A stretch of DNA of 64,000 bases from Cyclobacterium lianum (GTDB taxonomy: Bacteria; Bacteroidota; Bacteroidia; Cytophagales; Cyclobacteriaceae), in NCBI RefSeq assembly GCF_900143075.1, contig NZ_FRCY01000007.1:186001-250000 (forward strand), given 5' to 3'. The notes beneath the pieces are model-generated. The model was not told the DNA's origin, made no database searches, and saw nothing but the letters and a program-made list of their open reading frames with translations. Shown here piece after piece: positions 53,207-63,053 of the stretch. Position numbers and translations under genes: made by a program. Position 1 is the stretch's first letter, and the number at the start of each line of letters is the position of its first letter.

Positions 53207-53593
53207 TATTTTCCTTATTATGTTCTTCCGCTCAGTCAATCTACAAATATGGCTAAAAAAAAGAGCGGATGGAGCAGCCACTCTAAGGGTTTTCGAATAT
53301 ATTCAGACAATTACAGACAATTTTTATACCAAAGCTGGGCCACCTGACTTTTTAAAACCTGTCTGGCGGGCAATTTGGACCTGCGCCAGAGATACTTCCT
53401 GTACTGTGCCCACACAAACTGCCGGTCCCCGCCGGAGCCTTTTCATTCCGGAAGCTAAAAAAAGCACCTAAAAATACCGGTATTCGCAGTGCGCCTGTAA
53501 AACCTCATTTTACGACAAAATGCATAATAATAAGCTGTCAGCCTGTCAATCTGTCTGTATTTTACTAAATTTGCATTTTGAAAGAATCAGCAA
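53207..53593. other. divergent intergenic region between tamB and miaB
   Basis: 387 bases carrying promoters in both directions: the miaB -7 box at 53566-53573 and, for tamB, only a near-match (CATATTTG on the minus strand, near 53257-53264). A plus-strand frame at 53220-53471 is compositionally unconvincing. No terminator or small gene was recognised. Confidence 0.4.
53566..53573 (+). promoter_or_regulatory. promoter -7 box of the miaB-secG operon
   Basis: TAAATTTG matches TAnnTTTG exactly, 20 bases upstream of the miaB ATG at 53594. Confidence 0.5.
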
Positions 53594-55054
53594 ATGGAAA
53601 ACATCATCAAGGATATCGATATCATCAGTACAGCGGGGCAGGAAAATTGTGATTTTAAAACCACTGCGGATGAAAACACCGGGCAAATCAAAAAATTATA
53701 TATTGAGAGTTACGGCTGTCAGATGAATTTTTCCGACAGTGAAATTGTGGCATCGATCATGAAGAAAAATGGTTTTGATACCACATCGGATTTCAACAAT
53801 GCGGATGTTATTTTTCTGAACACCTGTTCTATCCGGGACAAAGCAGAACAAACGGTGCGTAAACGCCTGAGTCAGTTCAATCAGGTAAAAGCAGGAAATC
53901 CGGAATTGACCATTGGTGTGTTGGGCTGTATGGCCGAGCGTCTGAAAGACAAACTGCTGGAAGAAGAGAAGCTGGTTGATCTGGTGGTAGGTCCTGATGC
54001 CTACCGTGACCTGCCCAATCTGGTCGCGCAGGCAGATGAGGGAATGAAAGGGGTAAATACATTCTTGTCCCGTGAAGAGACCTATGCAGATATCTCGCCG
54101 GTCCGTCTAAACTCTAATGGGGTTTCTGCCTTCATTTCCATTATGAGAGGTTGTGACAACATGTGCTCTTTCTGTGTGGTGCCCTTTACCCGAGGCAGAG
54201 AAAGGAGCCGGGATCCACATTCTATAGTTAAGGAGGCCCGGGATCTGTTCCAAAAAGGATACAGGGAGGTAACGCTTTTGGGGCAGAATGTGGACAGCTA
54301 TAAATGGTCGCCCGAGGAAAATAACAAGGCAAGGCTGAATAAAAAAGGAGAAGCTGTCACCGAGGTAATTCATTTTGCGGATCTGCTGGCCATGGTAGCG
54401 GAAATCGACCCCCGTCTGAGGGTAAGGTTTTCTACCTCCCACCCGAAAGATATCACCGACGAGGTCTTATACACCATGAAGGCCCATGACAACATCTGCA
54501 AATACATCCACCTGCCGGTACAAAGCGGCAACTCCAGAATATTATCACTCATGAACCGCACATATGACCGGGAATGGTATCTGGAGCGGGTACAAAAAAT
54601 CCGGGAAATTTTAGGTGAGGAATGTGGCATATCTTCGGATATGATTGCAGGCTTCTGTTCAGAAACTGAAGCCGAGCATCAGGATACCCTGAGCATTATG
54701 GATCTGGTTCAGTATGATTTTTCATACATGTTTTACTATTCGGAGAGACCGGGCACGCTTGCAGCAAAAAAATATGCTGATGATATCCCTCTTTCCGTTA
54801 AAAAACGCAGGCTACAGGAAATTATCGCCAGGCAGAACGAACTTTCCCTGCTACGTAACCGCATGGATATCGAGCAGGTGCAGGAGATATTGATAGAAGG
54901 GCAGTCCAAGCGATCAGCAGATCAATTGAAGGGTAGAAACTCTGCCAATAAGGTGGTGATCGTTCCCGCCGGAAAGCTGGCAGCCGGTGACTACGCCAGG
55001 GTAAAGATCACCGATTGTTCTTCCGCTACCCTCTTTGGGGAGCTTGTTAATTGA
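53594..55054 (+). CDS. miaB: tRNA-2-methylthio-N6-dimethylallyladenosine synthase
   Basis: A 486-residue radical-SAM methylthiotransferase that modifies A37 of tRNAs reading UNN codons. The N-terminal UPF0004 domain supplies the auxiliary cluster ligands in [24 protein letters not shown] and [11 protein letters not shown]. The radical-SAM motif [20 protein letters not shown] is complete, followed by [36 protein letters not shown] and a C-terminal TRAM domain. Motifs fit MiaB rather than RimO or MtaB. It is the first gene of a five-gene operon; the sigma-54 activator starts 16 bases after it. Confidence 0.95.
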   Translation: MENIIKDIDIISTAGQENCDFKTTADENTGQIKKLYIESYGCQMNFSDSEIVASIMKKNGFDTTSDFNNADVIFLNTCSIRDKAEQTVRKRLSQFNQVKAGNPELTIGVLGCMAERLKDKLLEEEKLVDLVVGPDAYRDLPNLVAQADEGMKGVNTFLSREETYADISPVRLNSNGVSAFISIMRGCDNMCSFCVVPFTRGRERSRDPHSIVKEARDLFQKGYREVTLLGQNVDSYKWSPEENNKARLNKKGEAVTEVIHFADLLAMVAEIDPRLRVRFSTSHPKDITDEVLYTMKAHDNICKYIHLPVQSGNSRILSLMNRTYDREWYLERVQKIREILGEECGISSDMIAGFCSETEAEHQDTLSIMDLVQYDFSYMFYYSERPGTLAAKKYADDIPLSVKKRRLQEIIARQNELSLLRNRMDIEQVQEILIEGQSKRSADQLKGRNSANKVVIVPAGKLAAGDYARVKITDCSSATLFGELVN

Positions 55055-55070
55055 TAGTTGAGTTACGTCT

Positions 55071-56378
55071 ATGATCCCCATTAGTGAATCAGAAATATTA
55101 AGTGTCAAGCAGCGGTTTGGCATTATCGGCAACAGTCCTCTGCTGAACCACGCCATACAGGTAGCCATGCAGGCTGCTCCGACGGAGATGACTGTGTTGA
55201 TCACCGGAGAGAGCGGAAGCGGAAAGGAGTCTTTTTCTAAAATCATCCATGCCCTCAGCAAAAGAAAACACGGTAAATTTATCGCCATAAACTGCGGTGC
55301 GATCCCTGAAGGCACCATAGATTCCGAACTTTTTGGTCATGAGAAAGGATCCTTTACCGGTGCACATGAGGCAAGGAAGGGTTATTTTGAGGTGACGGAC
55401 GGAGGTTCTATCTTCCTGGACGAAATCGGAGAAATGCCATTGGGCACCCAGGCCAGGTTACTGCGGGTGCTTGAAAATGGTGAATTTATCAAAGTAGGTT
55501 CTTCGAAAGTACTGAAAACAGATGTACGGGTGATTGCTGCCACCAATGTAAATTTGCTGAAAGCCGTAGAGAAAGGGAAGTTCAGGGAAGACCTTTACTA
55601 TCGTTTAAACACGGTACCCATATTTGTACCTCCGCTGCGGCAACGGGGCGACGACATGGTGCTGCTATTTCGCAAATTCACCACAGATTTTTCAGAAAAA
55701 TACCAGGTAAAACCCGTGGTACTTACCGAGGACGCCAAGAATCTGCTGATGGATTTCCCCTTTCCGGGAAATATACGTCAGCTCAAAAATTTAGCGGAAC
55801 AAATTTCGTTATTGGAGCAGGAAAGAGAAATCGAAGCTGCAACATTGGACCAATACCTGCCAAAGGAGGCCAGTAGCCTGCCCGCCTCTATTCCCGGTAA
55901 GAAAGGACAGCAGGAAAGTTTTACTGATTTTTCAGAAAGGGAAATCCTCTACAAGGTTCTTTTCGACATGAAAAAGGACATGAATGAATTGAAGAAGTTA
56001 ATTCTGGAATCGTATCATTCAGGAGGTCTTGACAGGAGTATCATGAAGAAGCACGAAAATCTCTTTGAAGATGTGGATGCTGACCGGCCTTATGAAGAAA
56101 GGCCTGCTCCCCCCAAAAATCTCCCGATGGTACTGGAGTCATTGACCGACAAGAAGGAATTGCCGGAAAAAAGTGAAACAAAAAAATACGAAGAGGATAT
56201 CATTGAAGATATCATTCACGAAGAGGATGACAGTTCATTATCTTTAGAAAAAAAGGAAAAAGAATTGATCGCCAGAGCGCTAAAAAAACACCAGAACAAA
56301 CGCAAATATGCCGCATTGGATTTGGGTATATCGGAACGAACCCTTTACCGGAAGATCAAGCAATATGATATCGACTAA
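55071..56378 (+). CDS. sigma-54-dependent transcriptional activator without a sensor domain
   Basis: A 435-residue bacterial enhancer-binding protein. It starts almost directly with the AAA+ domain (~15-260): TGESGSGKE (Walker A), GHEKGSFTGAHEARKG (GAFTGA loop in the GSFTGA variant), GGSIFLDEIGEMP (Walker B), and FPGNIRQLKN. An acidic, low-complexity linker (~275-395) leads to a Fis-type helix-turn-helix (KYAALDLGISERTLYRKI). There is no receiver or GAF domain, so activity is probably set by protein level or a partner. The position before lptE and secG suggests envelope control; this is inferred from linkage only. Confidence 0.92.
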   Translation: MIPISESEILSVKQRFGIIGNSPLLNHAIQVAMQAAPTEMTVLITGESGSGKESFSKIIHALSKRKHGKFIAINCGAIPEGTIDSELFGHEKGSFTGAHEARKGYFEVTDGGSIFLDEIGEMPLGTQARLLRVLENGEFIKVGSSKVLKTDVRVIAATNVNLLKAVEKGKFREDLYYRLNTVPIFVPPLRQRGDDMVLLFRKFTTDFSEKYQVKPVVLTEDAKNLLMDFPFPGNIRQLKNLAEQISLLEQEREIEAATLDQYLPKEASSLPASIPGKKGQQESFTDFSEREILYKVLFDMKKDMNELKKLILESYHSGGLDRSIMKKHENLFEDVDADRPYEERPAPPKNLPMVLESLTDKKELPEKSETKKYEEDIIEDIIHEEDDSSLSLEKKEKELIARALKKHQNKRKYAALDLGISERTLYRKIKQYDID

Positions 56379-56901
56379 ATTTGCGGCTACCTGGGCATGT
56401 CTGGTTTTTTTGCTTACCGCAGGCTGCAAAATAGAGTACAGTTTTACGGGTACCACCATTGATTACAATGTGACACAGACATTTTCTGTGGCCAATTTTT
56501 TCAACGACTCCGGAGGAGGTCCTGCAAATATGGGTCAACTCTTTACAGAGGAGTTAAAAGACTATTTTCAGCGAAACACACAATTGGAACTGATACAAAA
56601 CGGAGGAGATCTGCAACTTTCCGGGGCCATCACCAAATACACCATTACTCCGCAAGCCACCGTCTCAAACCCAAACAGCAACCAACCGGACCGTGCAGGT
56701 CAGATGCGCATCACCATAGGCGTTGAGGTAGACTTCGTCAACCTCAACAATGAAGAGGAAAATTCCAAACGCCCATACTCCTTTTTCCAGGATTATGATC
56801 CCAGAACCACCTCTCTTTTGCAGGTAGAGACCGAACTGGTAGAAGTGATATTCGAAAACATCATACAAGATGTTTTTACCTCCACAGTGGCTAATTGGTA
56901 A
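56365..56901 (+). CDS. lptE: LptE-family LPS-assembly lipoprotein
   Basis: 178 residues from the ATG at 56365, 14 bases inside the preceding gene. This start yields a lipoprotein signal (ATWACLVFLLTAGCKIEYSF, lipobox TAGC); a start 19 codons earlier would bury it. The mature part (YSFTGTTIDYNV, TFSVANFFND, LELIQNGGDLQLSGAITKY, a C-terminal FENIIQDVFTSTVANW) matches the Bacteroidota LptE family, which plugs the LptD barrel and helps insert lipopolysaccharide into the outer membrane. No lptD is present in the window. Confidence 0.88.
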   Translation: MISTKFAATWACLVFLLTAGCKIEYSFTGTTIDYNVTQTFSVANFFNDSGGGPANMGQLFTEELKDYFQRNTQLELIQNGGDLQLSGAITKYTITPQATVSNPNSNQPDRAGQMRITIGVEVDFVNLNNEEENSKRPYSFFQDYDPRTTSLLQVETELVEVIFENIIQDVFTSTVANW

Positions 56902-56936
56902 AAATTGAGTATCTTGATGGATATAATAAAATCTGA

Positions 56937-57812
56937 ATGGCTTTGAACTCCCAAGAATTGATATCCCTGCTCCTGAAGGCCGGGCAATTAGACAAGGAAG
57001 ATTTTAAAAATTCCTTGAAGCTTCAGGAGGAATTCCCCTATTTTCTGATCCCAAAGGTGCTGGGAGCGAGATACGAGTGGAATCATTCAGGTTCTGCATC
57101 CAACACCCTTCTCCACTGGGCCGCAGTACTCAGCCCGGACAGGAAAAGACTGAAAACATTGGTAACCGAAGAAATGATATCCCCGGATATTACCGGAAAA
57201 GACGATGATACTTCAGATGCAGCACAGAATGTAGCGGAAGAGACAATACCAGAAGAAAAGGAACAGGATATCAGCGAACAAATTGATCAAAGCTGGGATG
57301 CAGGAGAAAGAGATGCCCCGGAAAATACAGATAAGCCGGAGAGATCTGTCAAGCCCAACAGAGATGAGATCCTGAGGCGCCTGGAAGAAAATCTCAATCG
57401 AATCAAAAAAAAGGATTCCGGACAGGAACACCCGGGTGGACAAGAAAAAAAAAAGGAGGAAACCGGCCCCTCTACGGAAAATGACGGGGAAGATCTGGTA
57501 TCGGGGATTGCCCGGAAGGAATCTCTCGCCCAGACCGATCAAAGAAAAAAGGAGCAACTGGATATGATCAACAATTTCCAGGAACGACCCATCCGGCTTT
57601 CCCCCGAACAAATGGATCAGGAGAATAATTTGCCCGATTTGTCCGAAAAAAGCACCGTTTTAAACGACAACATGCTGTCAGAATCCTTTGCCAGGTTGTT
57701 GGTCAAGCAAAACAAAAAACCTGAGGCCATAGAAATTTATAGAAAATTAATATTGAAGTTTCCGCAGAAAAAGACTTACTTTGCGGATCAGATTGAGCAG
57801 TTGAAAGCATAA
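56937..57812 (+). CDS. conserved hypothetical protein with charged linker and TPR-like C-terminus
   Basis: A 291-residue soluble protein. The N-terminal part (~1-85) is a compact helical region (SQELISLLLKAGQLDKEDF, YFLIPKVLGARYEW). The centre (~85-225) is low-complexity and strongly charged (Glu/Asp/Lys-rich, EEKEQDISEQ, GQEKKKEETGP). The last ~50 residues form one TPR-like helical pair (MLSESFARLLVKQNKKPEAIEIYRKL, split as ESFARLLVKQNK and KPEAIEIYRKL). It lies between lptE and secG with gaps of 35 and 12 bases, suggesting an envelope/secretion helper; not a recognised family. Confidence 0.75.
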   Translation: MALNSQELISLLLKAGQLDKEDFKNSLKLQEEFPYFLIPKVLGARYEWNHSGSASNTLLHWAAVLSPDRKRLKTLVTEEMISPDITGKDDDTSDAAQNVAEETIPEEKEQDISEQIDQSWDAGERDAPENTDKPERSVKPNRDEILRRLEENLNRIKKKDSGQEHPGGQEKKKEETGPSTENDGEDLVSGIARKESLAQTDQRKKEQLDMINNFQERPIRLSPEQMDQENNLPDLSEKSTVLNDNMLSESFARLLVKQNKKPEAIEIYRKLILKFPQKKTYFADQIEQLKA

Positions 57813-57824
57813 ATATATAGTCGA

Positions 57825-58193
57825 ATGTTTGTAGTTCTTATCAGTGTCATTATTGTATTGGCCATTTTATTGATTTTAGTCATTCTGGGACAAAATTCAA
57901 AAGGAGGGGTTGGAGCCGCTTTTGGCGGGAGTGCCTCACAGATCATGGGCGTTACCAAGACAGGAAATATATTGGAAAAAGCCACCTGGGTATTGGCTAT
58001 TGCCATATTGGTACTTTCCCTGGGTTCATCGGCATTTCACCAAACCAGCAGTCCTTCGGGCTTTTCTTCTCCCAATGTAGAGAATGCGCAGCGTCAGATT
58101 TTGACACCTTCTTTTGATGAGGAATCGATTTTACCGGCAGAAGGGGGAGATGAAAACCCTGAATTGGAAAATTTACCCGATACCGTTGAGTAA
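57825..58193 (+). CDS. secG: preprotein translocase subunit SecG
   Basis: A 122-residue SecG: two membrane helices (VLISVIIVLAILLILVIL and ATWVLAIAILVLSL) flanking the conserved loop with QNSKGGVGAAFGGSASQIMG, written here as QNSKGGVGAAFGG then SASQIMG, where SecG contacts SecY. The C-terminal tail (~45 residues, acidic) is longer than in E. coli. SecG aids SecYEG protein export. It is the last gene of the miaB operon and is followed by a strong terminator. Confidence 0.94.
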   Translation: MFVVLISVIIVLAILLILVILGQNSKGGVGAAFGGSASQIMGVTKTGNILEKATWVLAIAILVLSLGSSAFHQTSSPSGFSSPNVENAQRQILTPSFDEESILPAEGGDENPELENLPDTVE

Positions 58194-58210
58194 AAGCATA
58201 TTACAGCACG

Positions 58211-58245
58211 AAAAAGGCCTGATTTAATTTTAATCAGGCCTTTTT
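58211..58245 (+). terminator. intrinsic terminator after secG
   Basis: GGCCTGATT (58216-58224), 7-base loop, AATCAGGCC (58232-58240), preceded by A and followed by T-runs. The stem top resembles the hairpin at 38263-38283. Confidence 0.9.
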
Positions 58246-58352
58246 CATTTTACGATATTTTTATTTTAACCCCCAAAACATTGAAGAAAAGCTACATTAT
58301 GATTAATTTAACGTTTTAACAACCATAATAATATCCACCAAATTCAAAATTT

Positions 58353-59336
58353 ATGTTTGAAAATCATCTATCAATGGAAGATATCGGGGCAGACAATTGG
58401 CCAAATATCATCCTATGGGCCGCTCCTGTCATGTTTATTCTCGTCTTTGTCGAGTGGGGTATCAGCTTGTATCAGAAAAAGGACACCTATGACAAGAAGG
58501 ATTTTCTGGCCGCCACGACGATAGGCCTGGTAAACGTAGGTATTAGTGCGCTGTTGAAAGTATTTACCTTTGGAGTAGCGTTATTTTGCTGGAATCTGGT
58601 ACCCTGGAAGATTCCGGCTTCAGCATGGTCTTTTGTCGCCTGTTTCTTTGCCATAGACTTTGCCCGCTATTGGGCCCACCGTGTAGCACACGAACAACGA
58701 TTCTGGTGGGCTACACACATTACCCATCACAATTCCTCCAAATACAATTTCTCAGTCTCCTTCAGGTTGGGATGGACACAGCACATCAAAATCATCTTTT
58801 TTGTTCCTGTGATGCTTATGGGCTTTGATCCTTTTGTGTTCTTTATCTGTCACCAGATTGCCGTATTGTACCAATTCTGGATCCATACCGAATACATTAA
58901 AAAACTGCCGCGTCCGATAGAGTTTTTCTTCACCACTCCTTCTCATCACCGCGTGCATCATGCCAGCGATGCCCATTATCTGGATAAAAATTATGGTTCT
59001 ACATTTATCATTTGGGATCGGATCTTCGGTACATTTATGGCAGAAAAGGAAAGGCCTACCTATGGCATCACCAAACCCGTCACTTCCTATAACCCCATAT
59101 ACCTTAATTTCCACGAATGGTCTGATATCGTCAAAGACCTTAGAAAAGCTAAAAACAGGAAAGAAGTTTTTCAGATCCTGTTTGGAAAACCGGGAGATGA
59201 GGTGATCAAAAACCGGGAACTCCGCGAAAGGGCCGAGAAAGAAGCATCAACATCCGATGTGGTGACCAACAATTCTCCGGCTCCCACTCCGGTATTGATG
59301 AGCAATGAAAACTCCCTGTTGAAAAAAGAGGATTAG
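58353..59336 (+). CDS. sterol desaturase/fatty-acid hydroxylase family membrane protein
   Basis: A 327-residue membrane enzyme with helices at about 20-40, 55-85 and 150-180 and the di-iron histidine clusters HRVAHE (near 109), HITHHN (near 122) and HHRVHH (near 197), plus HTEY between them. This set defines the sterol desaturase/carotenoid hydroxylase superfamily, which uses O2 to hydroxylate or desaturate lipids. The Pro/Thr-rich, charged C-terminal tail (~270-327) is probably disordered. It is monocistronic, closed by a terminator. The lipid substrate is unknown. Confidence 0.9.
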   Translation: MFENHLSMEDIGADNWPNIILWAAPVMFILVFVEWGISLYQKKDTYDKKDFLAATTIGLVNVGISALLKVFTFGVALFCWNLVPWKIPASAWSFVACFFAIDFARYWAHRVAHEQRFWWATHITHHNSSKYNFSVSFRLGWTQHIKIIFFVPVMLMGFDPFVFFICHQIAVLYQFWIHTEYIKKLPRPIEFFFTTPSHHRVHHASDAHYLDKNYGSTFIIWDRIFGTFMAEKERPTYGITKPVTSYNPIYLNFHEWSDIVKDLRKAKNRKEVFQILFGKPGDEVIKNRELRERAEKEASTSDVVTNNSPAPTPVLMSNENSLLKKED

Positions 59337-59369
59337 TATTGAATGCCGGAATCTCAGAGAAATTGCCAT

Positions 59370-59399
59370 AAAAAAAGGAAGGTTACCCTTCCTTTTTTT
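59370..59399. terminator. bidirectional terminator between hydroxylase and unknown gene
   Basis: GGAAGG (59377-59382), TTAC loop, CCTTCC (59387-59392), flanked by seven A and seven T. It serves both convergent genes and overlaps the stop of the minus-strand gene at 59398. Confidence 0.9.
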
Positions 59400-60108
59400 A
59401 TGGCTCTACATGCCGGAGCAACAGGCGCTTGCTGACGGGAACAAGACTTTCTTCCAAAGGCACATGTTGACTGGTTTCAATTTTCCAGGTCGAAGGGTTG
59501 GGGAGATCCCTGAATTTTCTGATCAGGTCCATTTTAATTTTGTCATAGGTTTGTACGAGGCTCCGCCTGACGGCTGCCACGAATTTAAGCGCAATACCCC
59601 GAAACCTGTCCAGGCTGTTTTGGAACAAATTGATCTGATAACGGTAGATAAAAACCTCCCGGGAATGGGCATAAGCCAATAATGCATAGCCTTCTTTCTG
59701 GTAGAGGGGGCTAAGGCCTATTGGCTCAATGTCCAGGTGGCTTTCTATAAAATCATAGATGCTTTTACCTTCTTCTATCTGCTTCCTGATCCTGGGCAGC
59801 GAAAAGCTCACAATGTCTCCCAACTCCTTCATGACATCGTCTTCTTCCATTTTATTTTTATAGGAAATTTTGAATTTTTCAAAATCAATTCCTTCGACGT
59901 TTTTGGGAAATGCTAGTTTTAACTGGTGTCGGTTTTTATCAAGGTGACTTAACTTTTCGTGATGAGCGATCAATTCCGATAATGGCGGATACAATTTCAC
60001 GGCTTTAAATTTTTCCTCCACGCCCTTAAGATAGGCAAGCAATAGGTATTTCTTGTACTCAAAGTCGATCCAGCCTTCCGAAATCCAGTTTTCCGATAAT
60101 TTTTCCAT
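59398..60108 (-). CDS. conserved hypothetical protein, 236 residues
   Basis: A soluble, mostly helical protein rich in Lys, Glu and Leu (EKLSENWISEGWIDFEYKKY, split as EKLSENWISEG and WIDFEYKKYLLLAYLKG; HLDIEPIGLSPLYQKEGYALLAY; KMDLIRKFRDLPNPSTWKIE). No signal, membrane helix or catalytic motif was recognised. It is transcribed divergently from groES, 230 bases apart. The clear ATG, length and terminator support a real gene. Function unknown; no domain is claimed. Confidence 0.75.
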   Translation of the reverse strand: MEKLSENWISEGWIDFEYKKYLLLAYLKGVEEKFKAVKLYPPLSELIAHHEKLSHLDKNRHQLKLAFPKNVEGIDFEKFKISYKNKMEEDDVMKELGDIVSFSLPRIRKQIEEGKSIYDFIESHLDIEPIGLSPLYQKEGYALLAYAHSREVFIYRYQINLFQNSLDRFRGIALKFVAAVRRSLVQTYDKIKMDLIRKFRDLPNPSTWKIETSQHVPLEESLVPVSKRLLLRHVEP

Positions 60109-60338
60109 AGGTCAAAGCTTTTAAAATAAAGACAGAAAATACGAAAATGTGGCATGGCATGCAATACCATTCAGCAAAATTGACAGAGTAAGAAAATCTG
60201 CCTGCCCGGCGGCCTGTCAGGTTGGAGTCAGAATCAGGACTTTCTGTCAGGAAAGCGATCTGCTGGTGAATTGGCACAGAAAGTGTAAATAAGTTTTCCG
60301 TATTACAGAAATCAAACTTTAAAAATAACTCAATTAAA

Positions 60339-60617
60339 ATGTCTAAAGTTAACATCCAACCCTTAGCAGACCGGGTTTTGGTAGAACCCGCTGCTGCAGA
60401 AGAAAAAACAGCTTCAGGACTTTATATCCCTGACACTGCCAAAGAAAAACCACAGAAAGGTACTGTAGTGGCTATAGGAAACGGTAAAAAAGACGAACCG
60501 CTTACGGTTAAAGTTGGCGACACTGTTTTGTATGGCAAGTACGCAGGTACCGAACTATCTGTGGAGGGCGCTGATTATCTGATCATGAGAGAGGCGGACA
60601 TATTCGCTATCCTGTAA
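60339..60617 (+). CDS. groES: co-chaperonin GroES
   Basis: A 92-residue 10-kDa co-chaperonin. It begins [21 protein letters not shown], quoted as [11 protein letters not shown], with the mobile loop [31 protein letters not shown] and a C-terminal [13 protein letters not shown]. It caps the GroEL ring during folding. GroEL follows after 48 bases. No CIRCE palindrome (TTAGCACTC-N9-GAGTGCTAA) was found upstream, so regulation is probably not by HrcA at this locus. Confidence 0.97.
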   Translation: MSKVNIQPLADRVLVEPAAAEEKTASGLYIPDTAKEKPQKGTVVAIGNGKKDEPLTVKVGDTVLYGKYAGTELSVEGADYLIMREADIFAIL

Positions 60618-60662
60618 GTATCCTTTAATCAAGTTTAATTAATTCAAACGAAAAAACTTTAA

Positions 60663-62294
<1,632 letters not shown>

Positions 62295-62316
62295 TCCATT
62301 TCAAAAGAAAGATAAA

Positions 62317-62356
62317 AAAAGAGGGAAAGTTTTTAAAGCTTCTCCCTCTTTTTTAT
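62317..62356 (+). terminator. intrinsic terminator after groEL
   Basis: AAAAGAGGGA (62317-62326) pairs with TCCCTCTTTT (62343-62352); inner AAG/CTT pairing extends the stem across one bulge. A T-run follows. Confidence 0.85.
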
Positions 62357-62519
62357 TTTTAGCCTCCATCATATACAAGTATTTTGATCAAGTATAGCTT
62401 GATTTCGCTTACAGTGATTATTGCAAAAAATGGGGAGAATATTTTAATACTGGAATTATAGTGTTAAATTTCTGGAAATAGTGTGTGATAGGAGAGATAA
62501 GATATTATTTAAAAAGTCA

Positions 62520-62894
62520 ATGTACCCTTTCGATTTAATTGTTTTAATTGATGATGACCCTATTAATAATTTAATCAATAAACGGTTGATCAACAAGTTA
62601 AATTTAACCCCAAAAACCATTGAATTTTTAGAAGCAGAGCAGGCCCTCGAATATTTAAAGAACCCCGATCTGGAGAAAAAAGTATTGATCCTGGTCGATA
62701 TCAATATGCCCGTCATGAATGGCTGGGATTTTTTAAGTCAGTACGTGGAGCTTGAAAACCAGCGAAACGACAGGATCATCATGCTTTCCAGCTCCATTGA
62801 CTTCCAGGACCGGCAGAAATCCAAAGAGTTTCCGTTTGTAAGTGGGTTTATCGAAAAACCACTTACCCACGAAAAGCTCGAAACGTTTATTTGA
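62520..62894 (+). CDS. single-domain response regulator (CheY-like)
   Basis: 124 residues from the ATG at 62520; a GTG thirteen codons earlier is possible but adds a polar stretch not typical of receivers. It is one receiver domain: LIDDDPIN at the start, phospho-acceptor Asp near residue 60 in LVDINMPVMNGWDF, MLSSS for the conserved Thr/Ser, and FIEKPL with the conserved Lys. No output domain and no neighbouring kinase, so it is an orphan receiver that may act in a phosphorelay, possibly with one of the hybrid kinases of this genome. Confidence 0.88.
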   Translation: MYPFDLIVLIDDDPINNLINKRLINKLNLTPKTIEFLEAEQALEYLKNPDLEKKVLILVDINMPVMNGWDFLSQYVELENQRNDRIIMLSSSIDFQDRQKSKEFPFVSGFIEKPLTHEKLETFI

Positions 62895-63053
62895 TCAATT
62901 TTTTCAACCAAATAAAGCCTGGTGCAGGCCATTAAGAACTGAAAGCCTCCTCAAACTATATTAGCGAATATACAGGTATCCTACCCTACCCGGATACAGT
63001 TTGAAATACCGAATTCCCGCGCATTGGCCCTTATACTGATGGACAGAAAGCGG

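Noticed and set aside
53220-53471. 83-codon plus-strand frame upstream of miaB
   Set aside because: Composition rich in Arg/Thr/Pro without domain pattern, overlapping the divergent promoter region of tamB; probably noncoding.
60109-60338. CIRCE element before groES
   Set aside because: No TTAGCACTC-N9-GAGTGCTAA-type palindrome or close variant was found in the gap.
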